In this document: positions 8,860-17,638 of the stretch, piece by piece
Position numbering within the stretch: position 1 is the first letter of the stretch
How the letters are laid out: each line of letters opens with the position of its first letter
Source: Chloroflexota bacterium
Lineage (GTDB): Bacteria; Chloroflexota; Anaerolineae; Aggregatilineales; J027
NCBI GenBank assembly: GCA_024434115.1
Contig: QMIT01000005.1
Coordinates: forward strand, 310,001 to 374,000
DNA: 64,000 nucleotides
Reading direction: 5' to 3'
Notes under the pieces: generated by a model
The model's input: only the letters and a program-made list of their open reading frames with translations
Databases searched by the model: none
What the model was told of the DNA's origin: nothing
Position numbers and translations under genes: made by a program

Positions 8860-9068
8860 ATGAGCCTGTTGGAAATCAAAAAGTGCGTGCTTTTCGGCTA
8901 CCTCTGCTATAATCTCTACCAAAGGCTATGCTTGGACGTTGATGGAATGAGGTGGGGACGCCCCTCGCAACACCGCAATGGCAGTGCAGGCCAATTTCCA
9001 ACAGCCGGAGACCACAACCTGTATTTTTCCGGTATGCTATTTAAGACCACCTGTAGGAGAGCATTTTC

Positions 9069-9845
9069 ATGGGTGAAATTATCTCAATCCATTCGTTTCG
9101 CGGGGGAACTGGGAAATCCAATGTGACGGCGAACGTCGCCACACAGGTCGCGCTCAAGGGCTATCGCGTCGGCATCGTAGACACCGACATTATGTCCCCC
9201 GGTATCCATGTGCTGTTTGGTTTTGATGAGACCCGCATCCAAAAATCCCTGAACGACTATCTTTGGGGCAAGGCGACCATTGACGAAGCGGCCTACCCAA
9301 TTCACGAGGTCGCGGGGGATGACCCCGAACGTGCCTTTTTGAAGAAGACCAAACTGTGGTTGATTCCATCCAGCATCCGCACCGCCGAAATCGCCCGTGT
9401 ACTGCGTGAGGGCTATGACGTGGGCCTGCTGAATGAAGGCTTCCACACCGTCATTGACGATTTGCAACTCGACTACCTCTTTATTGACACCCACCCCGGC
9501 CTGAATGAAGAAACGCTGCTGTCCATCGCCATTTCTAGTGCCCTCATTATCATCCTGCGCCCCGATAACCAAGACTTTCAGGGGACAGCCGTCACGGTGG
9601 ACATTGCACGGAAATTGGAAGTGCCCAAGCTGCGATTGGTCATCAACAAGGCCCTAGTCGAACGTTATGATGTCAATCAAGTGCGCGAAGCTATCTCCCA
9701 ACAATATAATGCCGAAGTAGCGGGCGTGTTGCCGCTTTCAGTGGATGTGGCGTTTAATGCCAGCAGCAATATCTTCAGTGCCATGTATCCCGACCACGCT
9801 TGGTCAAAGGTCATCCGCGAAATCACTGAAAACATCATCAGTTAA
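9069..9845 (+). CDS. MinD/ParA-like P-loop ATPase
   Basis: The 258-residue protein has a deviant Walker A motif FRGGTGKSN (residues 10-18), an IVDTDIMSPG Walker A' region (about 37-46) and YLFIDTHPG as Walker B (about 137-145). These place it in the MinD/ParA/Mrp SIMIBI class. The signature lysine of KGGxGK(T/S) is Arg here, which may alter dimer-dependent ATP hydrolysis. No C-terminal amphipathic membrane helix like that of MinD is evident, and no minC, minE or parB lies nearby. The ATG follows AGGAGA. The next gene, 24 bp on, carries a cNMP-binding domain and a dead MinD-like domain, so this is probably a signalling or positioning partner rather than a division-site protein. Confidence 0.85.
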   Translation: MGEIISIHSFRGGTGKSNVTANVATQVALKGYRVGIVDTDIMSPGIHVLFGFDETRIQKSLNDYLWGKATIDEAAYPIHEVAGDDPERAFLKKTKLWLIPSSIRTAEIARVLREGYDVGLLNEGFHTVIDDLQLDYLFIDTHPGLNEETLLSIAISSALIIILRPDNQDFQGTAVTVDIARKLEVPKLRLVINKALVERYDVNQVREAISQQYNAEVAGVLPLSVDVAFNASSNIFSAMYPDHAWSKVIREITENIIS

Positions 9846-9869
9846 ACTGAAAAAAAGGGGAAGTGACGC

Positions 9870-11675
9870 ATGACTAGCGGTAATGATGATCCCCTCAAGG
9901 ACTTGTTACAGTCGGCCCGTCAGCGTTCAAAGACTGGGCCGCTGGACGATACCCCAACCGAACAGCAGGGCAGTGCGGAAGGCGTTGGGCCATTAATCCC
10001 CGCTGTCCCTCAAGGGCTTAACCCGCTTGATTTATTGGCGCTGCCCCAAAGCCAGCGCGATCTAGTCAATTGGCTGTCGCGTCAAAAGCAAGCCACGCTG
10101 TCGCAGGTTCAATCCGCCTTGAACCTATCCCCACAAGAGACGGCCCAGACCATCCGCGCCCTAAAAGCAGCGGGTTATCTGCGTGAGGCCCTTGTGGAAG
10201 GCCATTTGCATTATCGGGTGGCATTCAGCGGCAAAATCAGTCGGGCCGCCCAAAATCTGCCAGATGCCATCTGGTCAAAGGTGGATTTGGATAATGCCGC
10301 CTTCCTAAAGGCGATTCCCCTGTTCCACGATTTGCCCGACGACGTGTTCAAAGAAGTCTTAAATAAAATCGAATCACGCACCTATCGCCGCAATGAGGTA
10401 ATTTTGTGGCAGGGCGAGCCGAATACCTTAGTACGATTTGTCAAAAGTGGCATCGTGGGCATGACCCATTTTAATCCCCATGACGCCAATAAACACATTC
10501 TGTCCTATGTCAAACAGGGCGAGATTTTGGGGTTTTATGCGCTGCAAGAGGGGCATGTGCAATCGTCGCCTGTCACCGCCACCGCCCTCAGCGAAGTGGA
10601 GGTGTTGGCGCTCAAACGCGAAGAGGTGTTTGATCTGATTGGAAAACACCACGCCGCAGCATTGGCGCTTAATCAAATGTTGATCCAGCGGGTTATCAAT
10701 CTTGCCAATCGTTCCGACAGCACCGCCGATGAATCTCGATTAGCCCTGATTTTGAGCATTGGTGACGGCTTTGGCGTGACCACCATTGGCAGTTTGCTGG
10801 CGATGACCCTTGCCAAAACGAGTGGGCAGCCCGCCGTCTACAGTGAATATCCCACCAGTGATAAGCTGGCAGGTCAATTTGGCTTCCCCGCCGATGAAAA
10901 AACCTATACCCATCCCGGCGGTTATCAGGTCAAAGTGTTAGAGGCGACCCCCGGCATCCCGCCCGCTGTGCGTGCCACCCTGATTCTGGATGAACTGCGC
11001 GGTGAATACCCCAATGTGGTTTTGGGCCTCTCCGGTGAGATGGACGACAATATCACCTATCTACTGGAACGTGCCAACCAAATTGTGATTTTGACCGCGC
11101 CCACCCCCGACGCTTGGAAAAAAGTCAGTACGTTGGTCAATCGGCTGAAAAATAACGTGTCGCCGGAAAGTACACGGGTTTACATTGTGGTCAATCGTCC
11201 CCAAAAGCCCCACACCGATCAGATTTTGTATGGGCAGGCCGATCTGGAAATCCCCTATCTGGAAAATCTGCCGAGGTTAACCGACCATCGCCACGATAAT
11301 TTGCCGCCGCAGTTAAGCCGCGCCATGCAAGCCCTCGCAGATCGCTTGGGTCGCTCCAGCCGTATTACGATCTATATTCCCAAGCAGCTTGAAGATAACC
11401 CAATAGATACCAGTCCCTATGTCCAAAAGACGCTCAATTTTTTGGCGACATTGTTCAAAGAATCGCCTGCCATCAAAGACGAAAGTCAGCGGCTTACCAG
11501 CACGGGTGAAAGTGGCATCATCAGCGAAACGATCTACACCGTGCGTACTTATGTCACACAGACCGAACTCGATAAACACCTAGATACGGTCTTAGATTTT
11601 GTAGCCTCCATCAAAACCGCCCTCAACCAAGATGCTCTGGCTATTGAGGTCAATCATAAATTTATGCTCATTTAG
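9870..11675 (+). CDS. Fusion protein: winged helix, cyclic-nucleotide-binding domain, degenerate MinD-like domain
   Basis: The 601-residue protein has three parts. Residues about 50-125 form a winged helix-turn-helix introduced by PLDLLALPQSQRDLVNWL. Residues about 145-285 form a Crp-type cNMP-binding beta-roll (FLKAIPLFHDLPDDVF, RRNEVILWQGEPN, GEILGFYAL). Residues about 290-510 resemble a ParA/MinD fold in which the Walker A loop reads SIGDGFGVTT and lacks the catalytic lysine. The roughly 90-residue C-terminus is unassigned. The order recalls the regulatory half of NTE-type patatins but without the lipase. The DNA-binding-like domain, a ligand sensor and a pseudo-ATPase beside an active MinD-like gene suggest a sensor-switch complex. 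The cyclase at 18.3 kb could supply its ligand. Confidence 0.82.
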   Translation: MTSGNDDPLKDLLQSARQRSKTGPLDDTPTEQQGSAEGVGPLIPAVPQGLNPLDLLALPQSQRDLVNWLSRQKQATLSQVQSALNLSPQETAQTIRALKAAGYLREALVEGHLHYRVAFSGKISRAAQNLPDAIWSKVDLDNAAFLKAIPLFHDLPDDVFKEVLNKIESRTYRRNEVILWQGEPNTLVRFVKSGIVGMTHFNPHDANKHILSYVKQGEILGFYALQEGHVQSSPVTATALSEVEVLALKREEVFDLIGKHHAAALALNQMLIQRVINLANRSDSTADESRLALILSIGDGFGVTTIGSLLAMTLAKTSGQPAVYSEYPTSDKLAGQFGFPADEKTYTHPGGYQVKVLEATPGIPPAVRATLILDELRGEYPNVVLGLSGEMDDNITYLLERANQIVILTAPTPDAWKKVSTLVNRLKNNVSPESTRVYIVVNRPQKPHTDQILYGQADLEIPYLENLPRLTDHRHDNLPPQLSRAMQALADRLGRSSRITIYIPKQLEDNPIDTSPYVQKTLNFLATLFKESPAIKDESQRLTSTGESGIISETIYTVRTYVTQTELDKHLDTVLDFVASIKTALNQDALAIEVNHKFMLI

Positions 11676-11684
11676 GACAGGCTT

Positions 11685-13067
11685 ATGCGACGTATAGGGT
11701 GGTTTATTCCTGTGTTGGTTCTTATCCTCGGTGGGGGCGCCATCGTCACAGCCCAAGATGGCGGGCAGGGCGCTCCCGGCCTCGGCGACCCTTTCTATGA
11801 CGGATTGGGCAACGGCGGTTATGATACACTGCACTATACAATTGATTTAGATATTGAGGTGGACAGCAATGCCATCAGCGGCACGACCACTATTGAAGCA
11901 CAAGCCACGCAGACTCTGACCAGCTTCAATCTCGATTTTCACGGATTGGAAATTGCCGATGTTTCAGTGGATGATGCTGCCGCTGATTACAGCCGCGACG
12001 ACTTTGAATTGACCATCACCCCGGCTGTGCCCATTGAGGAAGGTGCGACTTTTGTAGCCGTCGTCACCTATAGTGGCGTCCCTACCCCCTATCCTGATCC
12101 ATCTATAGACGGCTTTCCCATCGGCTGGTTGCGTTTTGGCGGCACAATTTTTGTCATGAGCGAACCGGGCGGGGCGATGTCGTGGTTCCCCAACAACAAC
12201 CACCCCAGCGACAAGGCGACCTATACATTTGAGATCACCGTCCCAGAGCCGTATGTGGTCGCGGCGACAGGCCTGCCCGTTGACGAAATAGATAATGGCG
12301 ACACACGCACCTTTGTCTCGGAAATGAACGACCCGATGGCGAGTTATCTGGCGAGTATTTCGGTTGGCGATTTTGTGCGGGTAGATGAAACCGGGCCGGA
12401 TGGTTTACTCATTCGCAATTATTTCCCCACCGACCAAGCCGAGGAATTAACCGATGCGTTCAGCCCTACCGGGGAGATGATTGCGGCTTTTTCTGACCTC
12501 TTTGGCCCATATCCCTTTGAAGTGTATGGCGCGGTGGTCGTCACCATTCCGTTTGGCGGGGCGCTGGAAAATCAGACCCTCTCTATATTTGGCACCGATG
12601 CGGTAGACGAATACACCATTGCGCATGAACTGTCCCATCAATGGTTTGGCGACAGTGTATCCCCGGCAACGTGGGCCGATATTTGGCTGAATGAAGGCTT
12701 TGCGACCTATGCTGAGGCGCTGTGGGCTGAATATCTTGATGGCGAGACGGGCCTCACCGATTATATGGACGAACTCTACGACTATATGGTCGAGGAGGAG
12801 CTTGGCCCGCCCGGTGTCCCCGATTCGAGCGATTTGTTTAATGGGTCGGTCTATTTGCGGGGTGGGTGGACGCTCCATGCCTTGCGTTTAGAGGTGGGGG
12901 ACGAAGCGTTTTTTGAAATCCTGCGCACCTATTACGAACGTTTTCAATATGCCAACGCCAGCACCGATGATTTTATTGCGGTGGCGGAGGAAATCAGTGC
13001 GGAAGATTTAACCGACTTTTTCCAAATGTGGCTGTATGATGATGAAGTGCCGGAGATGCCAGAATAG
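11685..13067 (+). CDS. Secreted M1-family zinc metallopeptidase, short form
   Basis: This 460-residue exported peptidase has an N-terminal signal (GWFIPVLVLILGGGAIVTAQ). The substrate-binding GAMEN-like loop reads GGALEN (about residue 287), and the zinc motif HELSH (about residue 313) is followed by NEGFATYAEA with the third ligand Glu. The beta-sandwich N-terminal domain and thermolysin-like domain are present. The large helical C-terminal domain of full-length aminopeptidase N (about 850 residues) is absent, and the protein ends shortly after the catalytic domain's helical bundle. It likely trims peptides outside the cell. It begins 9 bp after the cNMP gene and may be in the same operon, although the functional link is unclear. 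Confidence 0.85.
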   Translation: MRRIGWFIPVLVLILGGGAIVTAQDGGQGAPGLGDPFYDGLGNGGYDTLHYTIDLDIEVDSNAISGTTTIEAQATQTLTSFNLDFHGLEIADVSVDDAAADYSRDDFELTITPAVPIEEGATFVAVVTYSGVPTPYPDPSIDGFPIGWLRFGGTIFVMSEPGGAMSWFPNNNHPSDKATYTFEITVPEPYVVAATGLPVDEIDNGDTRTFVSEMNDPMASYLASISVGDFVRVDETGPDGLLIRNYFPTDQAEELTDAFSPTGEMIAAFSDLFGPYPFEVYGAVVVTIPFGGALENQTLSIFGTDAVDEYTIAHELSHQWFGDSVSPATWADIWLNEGFATYAEALWAEYLDGETGLTDYMDELYDYMVEEELGPPGVPDSSDLFNGSVYLRGGWTLHALRLEVGDEAFFEILRTYYERFQYANASTDDFIAVAEEISAEDLTDFFQMWLYDDEVPEMPE

Positions 13068-13086
13068 GCCAACTAGGTCAATGATA

Positions 13087-13187
13087 TTGTTGGCGAACTG
13101 GATTTGGGACACGGGGCTAAAGCCACCGTGCTGAATTTAGATTGAATCCAAAACGATGGGAAGCCTCGCTTGAGAATTCGCCAACAA
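13087..13187. repeat. Structured intergenic inverted repeat with nested hairpins
   Basis: The outer arms TTGTTGGCGAA (13087-13097) and TTCGCCAACAA (13177-13187) are perfect 11-bp inverted repeats, extended by a few imperfect pairs. Inside are TGGATT/AATCCA and a tight hairpin CACGG-GGCTAAAGCC-CCGTG. The layered fold between the M1 peptidase and the zinc miniprotein genes may act as a terminator/attenuator, a small RNA or a dispersed palindromic element. No T-run follows. Confidence 0.5.
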
Positions 13188-13264
13188 CATCGTCAATTGC
13201 GGCGACCCTAAATAGGTAATGTGGACGACTAAATTAATCCAAAACTTAGGAAGGAATGTGTGGT

Positions 13265-13483
13265 ATGGCAGGTGTATGTTGGGTGTGTGGCAAGCCAGCC
13301 GAGGCCTCGTGCCGATTTTGTGGACGATTTGTCTGCAAAGATCACGCCTCCAAATATCCCTATTTCATGGCGGTGTATGTTGGGGCAGCCAATACGCCAA
13401 AAGCGATTGTCGTCGCCGACGCCATTTGGTGTGGCATCTGCCGACCACAACCCGAACCGATTGAAATGCCAGAGATGTATTAA
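13265..13483 (+). CDS. Cysteine-rich zinc-binding miniprotein
   Basis: The 72-residue product contains CWVCGKPAEASCRFCGRFVCKDHA, a CxxC...CxxC...CxxH pattern that should bind two zinc ions in a B-box/LIM-like cross-brace. A further CGIC lies near the C-terminus. It resembles small zinc-ribbon proteins used as protein-interaction modules, and no enzyme function is implied. ATG 13265 is preferred over 13256, because TAGGAAGG lies ten bases before it but overlaps the earlier one. It lies between the structured intergenic repeat and a wHTH gene that shares a domain with the cNMP fusion, so it may belong to that functional group. Confidence 0.72.
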   Translation: MAGVCWVCGKPAEASCRFCGRFVCKDHASKYPYFMAVYVGAANTPKAIVVADAIWCGICRPQPEPIEMPEMY

Positions 13484-13511
13484 CAGGGCAGGGGGCGATA
13501 AATAAATCACT

Positions 13512-13952
13512 ATGTCATCATCGTCGAATTGGTATGATCGCTTGATGGAACACCTCAAGTCCAAGCCGTCGGATCAAACCCCGCAACAAGACGTCTTCCG
13601 CAAAGTGACGGATAAATTGACCCAAGACCCGACTGGATTAACTCCGTTGGATATTGTGGAGTTGCCCGCCCCCCAAAAAGAAGTCATGCTGTTCATGATG
13701 CGTGACCACGAGGCGGCCACAGCAGGCATCTCCCTTGAAGACCTGCGCAAGCGCCTCAACAATCCATCGCACCTCGAAACGACGCTGGCCGAACTGACCG
13801 AAAACAATTGGCTGCTCATGATGGGTGAGTCCCCCAATTTTTTGTACAAGGTGCATCTCAAAGCCAAACGCGGTTCTAGTAGCAAAGATATGTGGTCGGT
13901 GCTGGCAGAACGTCTAGCTAAACGCGACTCAACACCACCTGAAAATTTATAA
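13512..13952 (+). CDS. Winged-helix protein related to the N-terminus of the cNMP fusion
   Basis: The 146-residue protein consists of a flexible N-terminus and a winged helix from about residue 45 to 120. TPLDIVELPAPQKEVMLFMM aligns with NPLDLLALPQSQRDLVNWL in the cNMP fusion, and both continue into a wHTH ending in a 'LYKVHLKAKRGSS' or 'HYRVAFSGKISRA' wing and a C-terminal 'WSVLAERL' or 'WSKV' helix. The two are therefore paralogous domains about 3.5 kb apart. A role in DNA binding or in docking to the same partner is likely. A hairpin directly overlaps its stop codon. Confidence 0.68.
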   Translation: MSSSSNWYDRLMEHLKSKPSDQTPQQDVFRKVTDKLTQDPTGLTPLDIVELPAPQKEVMLFMMRDHEAATAGISLEDLRKRLNNPSHLETTLAELTENNWLLMMGESPNFLYKVHLKAKRGSSSKDMWSVLAERLAKRDSTPPENL

Positions 13953-13964
13953 ACATCAGGTGGT
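13934..13964 (+). terminator. Hairpin at the end of the wHTH gene
   Basis: ACCACCTGA (13934-13942) pairs perfectly with TCAGGTGGT (13956-13964), with the stop codon in the loop. Only a weak T-rich tail (CATTTCTC, then AATAATTTT) follows, so termination may be partial. Confidence 0.55.
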
Positions 13965-14096
13965 CATTTCTCAATAATTTTATTGACTAGATTTAGAAAT
14001 TTTAGTTTAAATTTAAAATTCTCGGAAAACCCTACAACTTTGTACCCCTTTGAGGCGTATTGATTCAAAATCGAATGCCATCAAAGGGGATTTTAT

Positions 14097-15362
14097 ATGT
14101 GGACAACCTTCCGAAATCGCAACTTTTCCCTCCTATGGTTTGCTGGCCTAATCTCCTATTCGGGCGACTGGATATTACGTATCGCGTTGCCCGTCACGGT
14201 CTATAAAATGACGGGTTCGGCCTCCGCCATCAGCCTCCTGTTTATCGCCTACGCCATTCCAAGCATTGTGCTGGGGTCAGTGGCGGGGGTGTTTGTAGAT
14301 CGCTGGGAACGCCGCCGCCTGATGGTGATTACCAACCTCCTGATGGGGTTAGCGCTGTTGCCCCTGATTGCCGTCCAATCCTCGACTTGGCTGTGGCTGA
14401 TTTATCTGGTCGCGTTCACCGAATCCGCCATTGGTCAATTTTTTGGCCCTTCTGAGAACGCCATGTTGCCGCTTCTGGTCGAGGAAAAGCAGTTGGGGTC
14501 GGCTAACGCCCTCAATATCCTCAATAACAATCTGGCGCGGTTTGTTGGGGCAGGCATGGGAGGTATCATAGTTGGTGTGATGGGTCTGGAAGGAGCGGTG
14601 ATTTTAGACGCCCTGACCTATTTCACAGCGGCAGGTTTGGTCGCCCTGATTTCCGTGACCTCCCAACCCAATGTTCAAGAGCAAGCGGCCCACGCGCTGG
14701 ATGCCCTTAAAAAAGTGGGGCAGGATTGGCGGATCGGTATTCGTTTTGTCCGTCATGAACCCGTTGTGCGTCTGTTATTTCTGAGCACGGTGCTGATGGC
14801 GATTGGTGAGGGCACGATAGGTGTATTGTTCGCCCCCTTTGTCTTAGATGTGCTCAAAGGGGGTGAGGCCGGGGTCGGCGCGTTGATGTCGGCCCAAGCG
14901 ATTGGGGGTATCAGCAGCGGCGTCGTGGTGGCGTGGATAGCGACCAAGGCTAAACCGAGTTTGCTGTGCGGATTTGGGGCGCTGACCTTTGGCCTGATTG
15001 ACCTCATGATTTTCAATTACTCCACCTTTGTCGAAGGGTTTGCCATCGCCATTATTTTATTTGTGCTGGTTGGGATTCCAGCGGCAGCAGCCATGACTGG
15101 ACTTCAGACCATCATGCAGTTGCGTGTGCCGGATGAACTGCGCGGGCGGGTATTCGGCGCAATGGGCACAACCTTTGGCATTTTCACAATCTTTGGCATG
15201 GCATTTGCGGGCATAATGAGCGATAGTCTAGGTATTGTTCCAGTCTTAAATATTCAGGGCTTTGCCTATACTACCATTGGAATCATGGGTTTGACCTTAC
15301 TGCACCGCCAAATGGTAGAGGCGACCCCTGTCGAAGCGATAGGAGAAATTCAAACCGCATGA
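14097..15362 (+). CDS. MFS transporter
   Basis: The 421-residue protein has twelve predicted membrane helices. The MFS motif A-like loop VFVDRWERRRLMV lies between helices 2 and 3 (about residues 65-77), and a matching loop, PDELRGRVFG, occurs in the second half. It belongs to the MFS_3 (enterobactin-exporter/macrolide-efflux-like) group, which usually exports siderophores or drugs. The substrate cannot be predicted. The ATG is preceded by AAAGGGGA at good spacing. The last four bases overlap the start of the GH5 gene (ATGA), so the two are translationally coupled even though transport and glycan cleavage have no obvious link. Confidence 0.85.
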   Translation: MWTTFRNRNFSLLWFAGLISYSGDWILRIALPVTVYKMTGSASAISLLFIAYAIPSIVLGSVAGVFVDRWERRRLMVITNLLMGLALLPLIAVQSSTWLWLIYLVAFTESAIGQFFGPSENAMLPLLVEEKQLGSANALNILNNNLARFVGAGMGGIIVGVMGLEGAVILDALTYFTAAGLVALISVTSQPNVQEQAAHALDALKKVGQDWRIGIRFVRHEPVVRLLFLSTVLMAIGEGTIGVLFAPFVLDVLKGGEAGVGALMSAQAIGGISSGVVVAWIATKAKPSLLCGFGALTFGLIDLMIFNYSTFVEGFAIAIILFVLVGIPAAAAMTGLQTIMQLRVPDELRGRVFGAMGTTFGIFTIFGMAFAGIMSDSLGIVPVLNIQGFAYTTIGIMGLTLLHRQMVEATPVEAIGEIQTA

Positions 15363-16519
15363 TCCCCAAACGTATTCAATCGGCTCTCGTCCTTGTGCTG
15401 GCAGTTGGGGCAGCGATGATGGTTCACAGGCCATCGTCGCCCGCCCAAGCCGTTTCCGATGACCGCATGGCTCGCCTCGCACGCGGCATCAATTTGCCCT
15501 TCTGGTTCTGGCTTGGCCCGAATGATCCCGAAGCCATTCAGAGCCGTTTTTCTGACCAAGAATTCACGCGCCTGCGCGAAATGGGCTTTACGAATGTGCG
15601 TATACCCGTTGCGATGGCCCCATTTTATAATGCCGCTGCCCCCGCCGAACCCAATGCCGATAGATTAGCTCTGCTGGATTCACAGATTGACCGTATACTC
15701 GCCGCTGACCTCGCTGTGATTATTGATTTACACACGGTCAACGTGGACGAAGGGGCAACGGTCTACAGTGGCGATCTCGAAACGGATGATGCCTTTGTGG
15801 AGAACTTTTTGGCGTTCTGGGGTGGTTTCGCAAGCCATTTGAAAAAATATGACCCCGACCTCGTATTTTTTGAGGTTTTTAACGAACCCGTGTTTCTTAA
15901 CAATCAATCACGCTGGGTGGAGGATATTCTGCCGCGCACCCTTGCCGCTGTACGCGCCGCCGCCCCCGACCATACCCTGATTGCAAGCGGCACACGCTGG
16001 TCGAGTATTGATGGTTTGTTGCTGGTGACGCCGACTGATGACCCCAATATCGTCTACAATTTCCATTTCTATGAGCCGTTCATCTTCACCCATCAAGGCG
16101 CGAGTTGGGTGGACGACCCCGTGATTCAATCCCTGTTCGGCGTGCCTTATCCCTCCGACCCCGAAAAAGTGGTGACGCCCTTATTTGACCGCTATAGCCC
16201 CGAAGGGCAAACCTACCTGCGTGGTTATGGGGAGGAACGCTGGAATATCGAAAAACTGGATGCGCTGATTAGTCAGGCCGTCACATGGGCCGAGGAACAC
16301 GGCGTCCAACTCATTTGCACCGAATTTGGCGCGTATGCCCCGCTTGCACCCAAGAACAGCCGTGTCCAATGGATTTCGGATGTCCGCACCACCTTTGAAA
16401 AACATGGCATCGCGTGGGTGATGTGGGAATATGATAGCAGTTTTGGATTTGTTGAACGGGTGGCAGGTGAATTGAAGTACAACGAAGATGTGATTACGGC
16501 ATTGGGGTTGCAACCATAA
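15359..16519 (+). CDS. Secreted glycoside hydrolase family 5 (cellulase-like)
   Basis: The 386-residue protein has an N-terminal signal (residues about 1-31, ending PAQA) followed by one (beta/alpha)8 GH5 domain. Visible landmarks are RGINLPFWFW at the start, FTNVRIPV, VFFEVFNEP with the acid/base Glu (about residue 175), YNFHFYEP with the aromatic/His pair, and LICTEFGAY with the nucleophile Glu (about residue 320), followed by WVMWEYDSSFG. Length and motifs are complete. It should cleave a beta-1,4-linked glucan or mannan outside the cell; the exact substrate is not determined. It overlaps the MFS gene by 4 bp. Confidence 0.87.
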   Translation: MIPKRIQSALVLVLAVGAAMMVHRPSSPAQAVSDDRMARLARGINLPFWFWLGPNDPEAIQSRFSDQEFTRLREMGFTNVRIPVAMAPFYNAAAPAEPNADRLALLDSQIDRILAADLAVIIDLHTVNVDEGATVYSGDLETDDAFVENFLAFWGGFASHLKKYDPDLVFFEVFNEPVFLNNQSRWVEDILPRTLAAVRAAAPDHTLIASGTRWSSIDGLLLVTPTDDPNIVYNFHFYEPFIFTHQGASWVDDPVIQSLFGVPYPSDPEKVVTPLFDRYSPEGQTYLRGYGEERWNIEKLDALISQAVTWAEEHGVQLICTEFGAYAPLAPKNSRVQWISDVRTTFEKHGIAWVMWEYDSSFGFVERVAGELKYNEDVITALGLQP

Positions 16520-16530
16520 GGATTGTGTGA

Positions 16531-17247
16531 ATGAACAACCAGATACCCCAGTTTTCCCAAGCGGTGATTGAACAGCTTGGCTATTATGTCTATTTTTTGC
16601 GCGACCCTGATACTCGCCAGATTTTTTATGCGGGCAAGGGAACTGGAAATCGTGTTTTTAACCATCTATTTGAAGCCATCATGAATCCTAAGAGTACGGA
16701 TAAACTGGATCGAATACGCGCCATCCGATCAAAGGGTCAGGAGGTCGAATGTATGATTCTTCGGCACGGCCTGACCGAGAAAGAAGCCTTTGAGGTCGAG
16801 AGTTCGCTCATAGATTTCATCGGCCTGCCGGATTTAACCAATGCCGTCAGTGGGCATCATGCGATGGAACGCGGTCAAATGAGCATCAAAGAAGTCGTGG
16901 CACTGTATGATGCTCCCCAAGTGACCATTGACCAGCCCTCAATTCTTATTATCGTCAACCAACTGTATTATCGGGGCATGAGCGAAGCCGAACTTTACGA
17001 GGTCACCCGTCGGAGTTGGAGAATAGGGCCAGATCGTGTGAAGGTAAAATACGCTTTTGCGGTCTATCGTGGCATCATCCGACAGGTCTATACCGTTAAT
17101 AAATGGATACCATCTACCGATCCGCAATATCCTAATCGGTGGGAATTTGAGGGTAGTATTGCACACAATATGCAGTATTTGGTTGGCGGAAGTGTCGAAC
17201 ATTACACGGGCGGTGCGCGAAGTCCCTTTAAATACTTGAACCGCTGA
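16531..17247 (+). CDS. GIY-YIG nuclease domain protein (COG3680-like)
   Basis: Residues about 14-110 form a GIY-YIG domain of the LEM-3/COG3680 subgroup: GYYVYFLRDPDTRQIFYAGKG, GNRVFNHL, and EVESSLIDFIG with the metal-binding Glu. The C-terminal part (about 125-238) contains YYRGMSEAELYEVTRRSWRIG and PNRWEFEG, a pattern often found attached in these proteins that looks like a DUF-type accessory domain. It probably cuts DNA; a role in repair or phage defence is possible, but the context (GH5 upstream, HNH module downstream) does not settle it. The ATG follows AAGGATTG. The gene is intact. Confidence 0.8.
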   Translation: MNNQIPQFSQAVIEQLGYYVYFLRDPDTRQIFYAGKGTGNRVFNHLFEAIMNPKSTDKLDRIRAIRSKGQEVECMILRHGLTEKEAFEVESSLIDFIGLPDLTNAVSGHHAMERGQMSIKEVVALYDAPQVTIDQPSILIIVNQLYYRGMSEAELYEVTRRSWRIGPDRVKVKYAFAVYRGIIRQVYTVNKWIPSTDPQYPNRWEFEGSIAHNMQYLVGGSVEHYTGGARSPFKYLNR

Positions 17248-17310
17248 TATGCCGAGTAATCCGAGTATCTTAGACTATAATTAGGTGATATAGGATTAGG
17301 AGTTTTCCAA

Positions 17311-17580
17311 ATGGATGCCGCACCGAGTATTGCACTGCTAGGCGAAATCTATAACTTCCTCACCACTTCACCGACGCTAGAAGAAATTTTGGACTATCAG
17401 CCGCCCGAAGAATTAACCGAGCGTCTCCACTATTTGCTTGACTTGAATATTCAGGGCCGTATTGCAATCCAGCAGCAAGCCGAATTGGAGCGATTTCGGC
17501 AGTCGAATCATTTTATGAACATGCTCAAAATTCACGCCCGTAAAAAGTTGACAGCCTTTTCCAACGCCAACATTTGCTGA
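17311..17580 (+). CDS. Small helical protein, paralogue 1, upstream of the HNH gene
   Basis: This 89-residue acidic, helical protein includes SPTLEEILDYQPPEELTERLHYLLDLNIQGRI. It is clearly homologous to the following gene product (shared IAP/AAP start, EIYxFL, SPxLxEI, R(L/V)HYLLD, RAELEx). The C-terminus differs (KKLTAFSNANIC), and a cysteine ends the protein. Such short proteins directly upstream of HNH genes recur in cyanobacteria and Chloroflexota and may act as antitoxin-like partners; this is inference. The ribosome binding site TAGGAG is well placed. It may be an independently duplicated, diverging copy. Confidence 0.65.
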   Translation: MDAAPSIALLGEIYNFLTTSPTLEEILDYQPPEELTERLHYLLDLNIQGRIAIQQQAELERFRQSNHFMNMLKIHARKKLTAFSNANIC

Positions 17581-17638
17581 CAAAAACTGCGCGGGATTTT
17601 GTTAGAATGTTAAAGAACCTGATGAGAGGAATTACCCG

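Noticed and set aside
8803..8922. Longer methyltransferase start
   Set aside because: The region contains the sigma70 promoter and C-box, and a good ribosome binding site lies just before 8802.
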